Origin: Nematostella vectensis
Lineage: Eukaryota > Cnidaria > Anthozoa > Actiniaria > Edwardsiidae
Reading direction: 5' to 3'
Assembly: GCF_932526225.1 (NCBI RefSeq)
Contig: NC_064046.1
Location: 7,179,219-7,243,218 of the forward strand
DNA: 64,000 bases
Below, in pieces: positions 57,101 to 64,000 of this stretch. Made by a program: the position numbers and the translations under genes. The notes below the pieces were generated by a model. The model saw only the letters and a program-made list of their open reading frames with translations. It made no database searches and was not told where the DNA came from. Every line of letters starts with the position of its first letter. The stretch's first letter is position 1.

Positions 57101-58583
57101 TGACTATGCCTTTTTTCTATTTCTAGGAGATAAAATCAATGATGGTGCAACTTAATGATTATAATCAATTGTTTTCCGAAACGATAAATCTGATATCACT
57201 AAAAAGCAATCAGTGAGTTGATTATAGAGTGAGAAATTGCAAAGCAATAAAAGCATATCTCGGGATATTGGGGGGAGGGGGGGGGGCTGGGGGGGACGAT
57301 ACAGGGACAGAAAATACTGGGGGACACTGCCACGCCCCAAGCCCTCTACTGGTCATGTCCTTAGAATTATTGAAAAAACTACCAATTGGTCATATATCAT
57401 CAATTGTTTATCAATAAGTTGCCAACTGTGACATCTGATAACTGCTTGGTAACCACCCACCTATACCACCTTATAATCATCGCAAAAAGGTTTGACTTGA
57501 ATTGGCAACAATCGCCATTTATTTCTATCAATTATTTATACAAGGGCCTTTACTCAGGGCCGTGGCATATTGATTGACACGGCAACGCCCCTACATGTCT
57601 TTTCCATCCTTTTTTATCCAGCCCCCCACCCACCACCCACTCGCACAATGTTCCCGCGTTTCCCTCCGACACGAGCGGCTGCGAAGGAGACTATTCATTC
57701 ATCGTTGAAACAAACTTTTCAAGCTATAAGTGCACTTCTGACGGTCAGGAGAAAGTGTATAAATTCTTTGTATGTGTCGTCAACAAGTCCCACAGGACTA
57801 CCCTTTCGAAGTAAAGCGACTTTAAGCCAGTTACAACATAGAAACAGCAGGGACAAAAATTCACGCACGGATTAATTCATACAAAGAGCAACTGTATTTC
57901 ACTACCCTTGTAGGGAAATTACACTTACCTTGAAGAAGCAGAACACAGTCATCATATTCAAATCTTTGTTCTTATCTAGCTGTTCAATCCCCTAGTCAAT
58001 TTCGCCACAGGAAGCCCGATAAAAGTAAAACAGCAGGAATGAGGGAAATCATTCTTTTAAATTTTATTTATATGTATATTCATGTATTCTAAAAAGAAAA
58101 AAATATTCAAATGTTGCTGTCTTTTTTGTTTCGCCATTTTTTAATAGATGTAGCAAAAGTTATATATGCGAGCGTTGACTGTTTGAAGGTTTGTTTATTT
58201 CCCCCAACCAAATATTCGTTGTTGCGCGACCCCTGCAAATCCATAACCCTTGTCTGGGAAATAGCGCGTAGTGAGACACAAGCCTTGGGGACGGTTTGTC
58301 TGGTTTTGAAAGAAAGGAATTTTGGATTCTGGGAGCTCGTCTACGTGTTACTTCAACACTGTGAGGTTCTCTACAAAGTATTGTCTGCGGGGTGTCTGTC
58401 CTAGACACGAGCCCACAATACTCAGACCAGCGTTATGCTTGCACTGCGCACACTCCGTCAAGTTTTCTTTCGTCATTTTGGGACCTGGCTGCCATATTGT
58501 TTGGGAATATTACACTGAAAAAGTGGTGTAATTTTCCTTTAAACTCCCTAGTTGTGCTGCACTTTCAAAATTAATCACTGGAG
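54114..58583. other. 4.5-kb intergenic region between ankyrin gene and VAP
   Basis: AT-rich, no confident gene. At 54812 GCTCGAATACCCAGCGTACC resembles one end of the inverted-repeat element at 3524. A short palindrome (CAGACATTTTAATGTCTG) lies at 55721-55738. A poly-G stretch is at 57270-57295. Short ORFs near 56576, 57570 and 58111 show no family similarity and no splice support. Confidence 0.5.
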
Positions 58584-58926
58584 ATGGCCAAACAGGAACA
58601 AGTCTTAAAGCTAGATCCCGCTATAGAGCTGAAATTTCGAGGTATGTGTGGTTGTTTCAACGTGTCCTTTGCTGTGGCTTCTTGCATTTCAGTTGGACTC
58701 CGTACATGCGAAATCAGATTAAATCAAATTTTCTCAATTTCTACCTAACTTTGGAATGCTTTGATCTACCCAGGACCTTTTACGGAGGTTGTTACTTCAA
58801 GTCTGAGACTCGCAAACCCATCGGAAAAGCGTGTGTGTTTCAAAGTAAAGACAACGGCGCCGAAACGGTACTGCGTTCGTCCAAACAGTGGAATAGTAGA
58901 ACCTAATGGAGCCGTCGAAGTTGCAG
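58584..58926 (+). CDS. VAPB: VAP (VAMP-associated protein A/B), first two exons
   Basis: Exon 1, 58584-58641 ([19 protein letters not shown]), and exon 2, 58774-58926, join in phase with GT-AG junctions. Together they encode 70 residues of the MSP domain: [51 protein letters not shown]. They include the [16 protein letters not shown] core whose Lys and Thr residues contact FFAT motifs. The family comprises tail-anchored ER proteins that tether the ER to other membranes. Later exons (rest of MSP, coiled coil, tail anchor) are not found up to 64000, so the gene probably runs off the window through a long intron. VAPA versus VAPB cannot be separated; an invertebrate single VAP is likely. Confidence 0.9.
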
Positions 58927-60549
58927 GTGAAAATCTAAATTTTGATTACAGAATTAGCTTAGGGTTTTTACTATTATCATCCATACACCCCTTCTTCTGT
59001 TCATGACTACACCTTCCAGGTATTTGCCTACCCGGGAAAATTTAATTTTACTCTTTAGATCGAGTTGTTTATGTGGCGAAAGAGATGCGTGTCTTCAAAA
59101 GTTGCGGTTGGATCGGGACTCGCAAAATGCACCCAACCGATTAAATCTACCCCGGAACCTGTAATTACTTTCAACTTTTTGTATGCCTCTTTATACCAGG
59201 GGTTAAATTAATCCCTAACATGATCTGTACTTTGTACTGTTATTATTTATTGGGCCGATAATTCTCAGGTTGTTCTACATTTTGTCTTTCACAGCTGTGG
59301 TGATTATATATTTGAATTGACATTTCAAAGAGTCTCGAGATTATGTATTCTCGTGTATAAAGTATTTATTGACTAAAATGCATAAACACCAAGCTTGAAA
59401 GCATTATTTATGTTTTAATTTTTTAACCAAAATATTAAGAGAAAGTATTTACATAAATTGTTCTTGAGTGGAGTGAGTCAGAACTCATACAAATTATAAT
59501 GGAAATTATTATTACATGCAAAACCTTTTTCAATCAAATAAGAGATAAAGACAAAAAATACCCGGTTATGTATGTATAATTCAAAATTTCTAGTTATTTG
59601 CCAGCTGTGCATGTCAAGTTTTAAAATCACCCCAATCACCCCGCCATTTTATGCTCCTGTTCAATGGCAAGACACACAAAGCATCCATTCCCATTGGCTA
59701 ATGGTCCAGTAATTTTAAGCTGAAAATGAGCTCAACCTGCAACAAATTCCAACAGAAAAAAAACTCAATGGTTTCAAATGAAAGAATCTGTTCTTCATAA
59801 CATATCCAAAATTGACAAAAACCACTCCACGGAGAAGGTCAAAAATTATATTTTAAAATTCATTATTTTTGGCCAACATGGAAACAAGGCTCCATAAGTA
59901 ATATTGAAGATGCTGCCCATAATAAACTTAATACCTTAACTTAAGGTTACGGGGTTCCTTGGAGTGAAAATTCTATCGAAAAAAATATTTTTGCATCTTA
60001 AAATTAACTACAACAATACCTTTATTATAACAAAATAAAATCTTTGGATTTTTATTATCTTCTCGATATAATAAGTAAAAACGAATTTTGCTTAAAGACT
60101 TTAAGAGAAGATTGCACTAATTATTTAAGAAGAGCGGAAATTGATTTTTCAAATTTGATTTTTTTTTTTCTTTACTATTTTACTCGATTGTAGACCTTGG
60201 TCCACTGATTCCATCGATGTGTGTTTTAGTTCCATCGCCTAGCTGCATATATTAGCCACCGCTACACCGTCTAAGTCTGAAGTTATGCAGTGGTAATGTA
60301 TGCAGCTAAGCACTTCAGTGGTTTTTACTCATGTTGCATGCAGGCTTGTCGCGTAGTCACAATGCCGGTTGATGACAACCTTTTGTCAAACGACTGTATG
60401 CTAAACAGCTACACAGCTGCATGTGTCAAGAACTTTTTGGATGCGCTCGAGGTATGGTGCCTTTCGGCAAACAGTAATGTCATCGGTCTCAACATCCAGC
60501 CTTTTGCAAACTTGCTCTAGCAAGGAGAGGTGTAGCTTCCCAAGACAGC
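58927..60549. other. VAP intron 2 (presumed), AT-rich
   Basis: No coding exon recognised. Around 59640-59695 GCCATTTTATGCTCCTG then AGCATCCATTCCCATTGG resembles a segment at 32393-32450, so both may belong to a dispersed repeat. Confidence 0.45.
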
Positions 60550-60555
60550 TGTTAC
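60401..60555 (-). CDS. Possible coding exon: short helical (SAP-like?) C-terminus
   Basis: On the minus strand, just beyond the 63-bp array, the frame reads LGKLHLSLLEQVCKRLDVET, DDITVCRKAPYLERIQKVLD, TCSCVAV and stops at 60401. This is non-repetitive and amphipathic, with spacing like a SAP-type helix-extended loop-helix. The junction with the last repeat reads TACAGTAACAG/CTGTCTTGG, which could be a splice acceptor. Function unknown; it may belong to a mobile-element protein. Confidence 0.35.
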
Positions 60556-63500
60556 TGTAGAGATGGCACAAGTCGATGGAGTTAAACAAGATTGGGTGCT
60601 GCAGCTGACAACTGTTACTGTGGAGATGGCACAAGTCGATGGAGTTGAACAAGATTGGGTGCTGCAGCTGACAACTGTTACTGTGGAGATGGCACAAGTC
60701 GATGGAGTTGAACAAGATTGGGTGCTGCAGCTGACAACTGTTACTGTGGAGATGGCACAAGTCGATGGAGTTGAACAAGATTGGGTGCTGCAGCTGACAA
60801 CTGTTACTGTAGAGATGGCACAAGTCGATGGAGTTGAACAAGATTGGGTGCTGCAGCTGACAACTGTTACTGTGGAGATGGCACAAGTCGATGGAGTTGA
60901 ACAAGATTGGGTGCTGCAGCTGACAACTGTTACTGTGGAGATGGCACAAGTCGATGGAGTTGAACAAGATTGGGTGCTGCAGCTGACAACTGTTACTGTG
61001 GAGATGGCACAAGTCGATGGAGTTGAACAAGATGGGGTGCTGCAGCTGACAACTGTTACTGTAGAGATGGCACAAGTCGATGGAGTTGAACAAGATTGGG
61101 TGCTGCAGCTGACAACTGTTACTGTGGAGATGGCACAAGTCGATGGAGTTGAACAAGATTGGGTGCTGCAGCTGACAACTGTTACTGTGGAGATGGCACA
61201 AGTCGATGGAGTTGAACAAGATTGGGTGCTGCAGCTGACAACTGTTACTGTGGAGATGGCACAAGTCGATGGAGTTGAACAAGATTGGGTGCTGCAGCTG
61301 ACAACTGTTACTGTGGAGATGGCACAAGTCGATGGAGTTGAACAAGATTGGGTGCTGCAGCTGACAACTGTTACTGTGGAGATGGCACAAGTCGATGGAG
61401 TTGAACAAGATTGGGTGCTGCAGCTGACAACTGTTACTGTGGAGATGGCACAAGTCGATGGAGTTAAACAAGATTGGGTGCTGCAGCTGACAACTGTTAC
61501 TGTGGAGATGGCACAAGTCGATGGAGTTGAACAAGATTGGGTGCTGCAGCTGACAACTGTTACTGTGGAGATGGCACAAGTCGATGGAGTTGAACAAGAT
61601 TGGGTGCTGCAGCTGACAACTGTTACTGTAGAGATGGCACAAGTCGATGGAGTTAAACAAGATTGGGTGCTGCAGCTGACAACTGTTACTGTGGAGATGG
61701 CACAAGTCGATGGAGTTGAACAAGATTGGGTGCTGCAGCTGACAACTGTTACTGTGGAGATGGCACAAGTCGATGGAGTTGAACAAGATTGGGTGCTGCA
61801 GCTGACAACTGTTACTGTAGAGATGGCACAAGTCGATGGAGTTAAACAAGATTGGGTGCTGCAGCTGACAACTGTTACTGTGGAGATGGCACAAGTCGAT
61901 GGAGTTGAACAAGATTGGGTGCTGCAGCTGACAACTGTTACTGTGGAGATGGCACAAGTCGATGGAGTTGAACAAGATTGGGTGCTGCAGCTGACAACTG
62001 TTACTGTGGAGATGGCACAAGTCGATGGAGTTGAACAAGATTGGGTGCTGCAGCTGACAACTGTTACTGTGGAGATGGCACAAGTCGATGGAGTTGAACA
62101 AGATTGGGTGCTGCAGCTGACAACTGTTACTGTAGAGATGGCACAAGTCGATGGAGTTGAACAAGATTGGGTGCTGCAGCTGACAACTGTTACTGTGGAG
62201 ATGGCACAAGTCGATGGAGTTGAACAAGATTGGGTGCTGCAGCTGACAACTGTTACTGTGGAGATGGCACAAGTCGATGGAGTTGAACAAGATTGGGTGC
62301 TGCAGCTGACAACTGTTACTGTGGAGATGGCACAAGTCGATGGAGTTGAACAAGATGGGGTGCTGCAGCTGACAACTGTTACTGTAGAGATGGCACAAGT
62401 CGATGGAGTTGAACAAGATTGGGTGCTGCAGCTGACAACTGTTACTGTGGAGATGGCACAAGTCGATGGAGTTGAACAAGATTGGGTGCTGCAGCTGACA
62501 ACTGTTACTGTGGAGATGGCACAAGTCGATGGAGTTGAACAAGATTGGGTGCTGCAGCTGACAACTGTTACTGTGGAGATGGCACAAGTCGATGGAGTTG
62601 AACAAGATTGGGTGCTGCAGCTGACAACTGTTACTGTGGAGATGGCACAAGTCGATGGAGTTGAACAAGATTGGGTGCTGCAGCTGACAACTGTTACTGT
62701 GGAGATGGCACAAGTCGATGGAGTTGAACAAGATTGGGTGCTGCAGCTGACAACTGTTACTGTGGAGATGGCACAAGTCGATGGAGTTAAACAAGATTGG
62801 GTGCTGCAGCTGACAACTGTTACTGTGGAGATGGCACAAGTCGATGGAGTTGAACAAGATTGGGTGCTGCAGCTGACAACTGTTACTGTGGAGATGGCAC
62901 AAGTCGATGGAGTTGAACAAGATTGGGTGCTGCAGCTGACAACTGTTACTGTAGAGATGGCACAAGTCGATGGAGTTAAACAAGATTGGGTGCTGCAGCT
63001 GACAACTGTTACTGTGGAGATGGCACAAGTCGATGGAGTTGAACAAGATTGGGTGCTGCAGCTGACAACTGTTACTGTGGAGATGGCACAAGTCGATGGA
63101 GTTGAACAAGATTGGGTGCTGCAGCTGGCAACTGTTACTGTGGAGATGGCACAAGTCGATGGAGTTGAACAAGATTGGGTGCTGCAGATGGCAACTGTTA
63201 CTGTAGAGATGGCACAAGTCGATGGAGTTGAACAAGATTGGGTGCTGCAGCTGACAACTGTTACTGTGGAGATGGCACAAGTCGATGGAGTTAAACAAGA
63301 TTGGGTGCTGCAGCTGACAACTGTTACTGTAGAGATGGCACAAGTCGATGGAGTTGAACAAGATTGGGTGCTGCAGCTGGCAACTGTTACTGTGGAGATG
63401 GCACAAGTCGATGGAGTTAAACAAGATTGGGTGCTGCAGCTGGCAACTGTTACTGTGGAGATGGCACAAGTCGATGGAGTTGAACAAGATTGGGTGCTGC

Positions 63501-63672
63501 AGCTGACAACTGTTACTGTGGAGATGGCACAAGTCGATGGAGTTGAACAAGATGGGGTGCTGCAGCTGACAACTGTTACTGTGGAGATGGCACAAGTCGA
63601 TGGAGTTGAACAAGATTGGGTGCTGCAGCTGACAACTGTTACTGTGGAGATGGCACAAGTCGATGGAGTTAA
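60556..63672. repeat. 63-bp minisatellite, ~49 copies
   Basis: The unit contains GAGATGGCACAAGTCGATGG, AGTTGAACAAGATTGGGTGC and TGCAGCTGACAACTGTTACTGTG. Copies differ at only a few positions (G/A in GTTGAA, T/G in GATTGG, G/A in CTGTGG, A/G in CTGACA), giving a higher-order pattern. Because 63 is divisible by 3 and the unit has no stop in several frames, one plus frame and two minus frames stay open for over 3 kb. Confidence 0.97.
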
Positions 63673-63760
63673 AGACGAAAATTTGGCAGAGTCGATTTCC
63701 AGTTTTTGGAGTATTGTATTCATTGTTCTGGTACGAGATCGCGACAGTTTGGGCTTTTTG

Positions 63761-63821
<61 letters not shown>

Positions 63822-64000
63822 CATATCAGACTTCATTTTGTAGATTGTTATTTTGGAGTCTCCTTACGAAAAAACCCGCTGTATTTTAAATGATAAACAA
63901 TAACAAAGGTTTGGTTGATCGACATTCTTTAATTTGCATACTTGGTACACACTGGCTCACATTTTCAGATTAGCTTTGCAACACGCTTATTGCATGTTTA
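63673..64000. other. Right-edge non-coding stretch with TA microsatellite
   Basis: Contains a (TA)n run at about 63765-63820 and otherwise AT-rich sequence without a recognisable feature. Confidence 0.7.

Noticed and set aside
57570-57875. 101-aa plus-strand ORF
   Set aside because: Pro-rich start and no recognisable domain; most likely chance in intergenic DNA.
60563-63889. Plus-strand 1108-aa repeat ORF (MAQVDGVEQDWVLQ-type units)
   Set aside because: It is open only because the 63-bp unit lacks stops in this frame; the end runs into a TA microsatellite and no splice or family evidence supports it.

Overview
The window looks like nuclear DNA of an anthozoan cnidarian, most likely a sea anemone. 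It has intron-rich conserved metazoan genes with GT-AG introns, a CR1/L2-type LINE with a 7-bp 3' tail repeat, two Ty3/gypsy elements, a DIRS/Ngaro tyrosine-recombinase retroelement and very many minisatellites. The species call is inference.

Region by region: (1) 1-4916, minus strand: 5' part of a gene with five readable exons encoding an EVH1/WH1 domain, a low-complexity linker, a helix pair like the LUBAC-tethering motif and the start of a ubiquitin-like fold. This is a SHARPIN/HOIL-1-like architecture. Its introns hold a 41-bp minisatellite (running off the left edge) and a 0.9-kb inverted-repeat element with a dead RecQ-like helicase fragment. (2) 4917-5352: short divergent promoter region. 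(3) 5353-30962, plus strand: complete 22-exon DDX27 (nucleolar DEAD-box helicase), 741 codons plus stop. Intron 2 contains a CR1-like LINE and a decayed gypsy element, and most of the larger downstream introns carry their own unrelated tandem repeat, several built from copies of the adjacent splice site. (4) 32786-37098: decayed DIRS/Ngaro element with split direct repeats. (5) 37278-43544, minus strand: nearly intact young gypsy element with LTRs that read identical, a 4-bp target duplication, a tRNA-Lys-type primer site and a -1 slippery site. (6) 44476-47372: orphan terminal exon, LINE remnant, TMEM229-like gene with an in-frame TGA at a conserved Trp. (7) 47780-50600: 37-bp minisatellite. 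(8) 51126-54113, minus strand: single-exon disordered protein with repeated RSxSLP-type motifs and C-terminal ankyrin repeats. (9) 58584-58926: first two exons of VAP (VAPA/VAPB). (10) 60550-63672: about 49 copies of a 63-bp unit open in three frames, joined on the minus strand to a short unique helical C-terminus.

The host genes do not form one pathway: ribosome biogenesis (DDX27), ubiquitin signalling (SHARPIN-like) and ER membrane contacts (VAP). What unites the window is repeat biology: tandem arrays that repeatedly start at, or swallow, exon-intron junctions, plus four retroelement lineages at different stages of decay.
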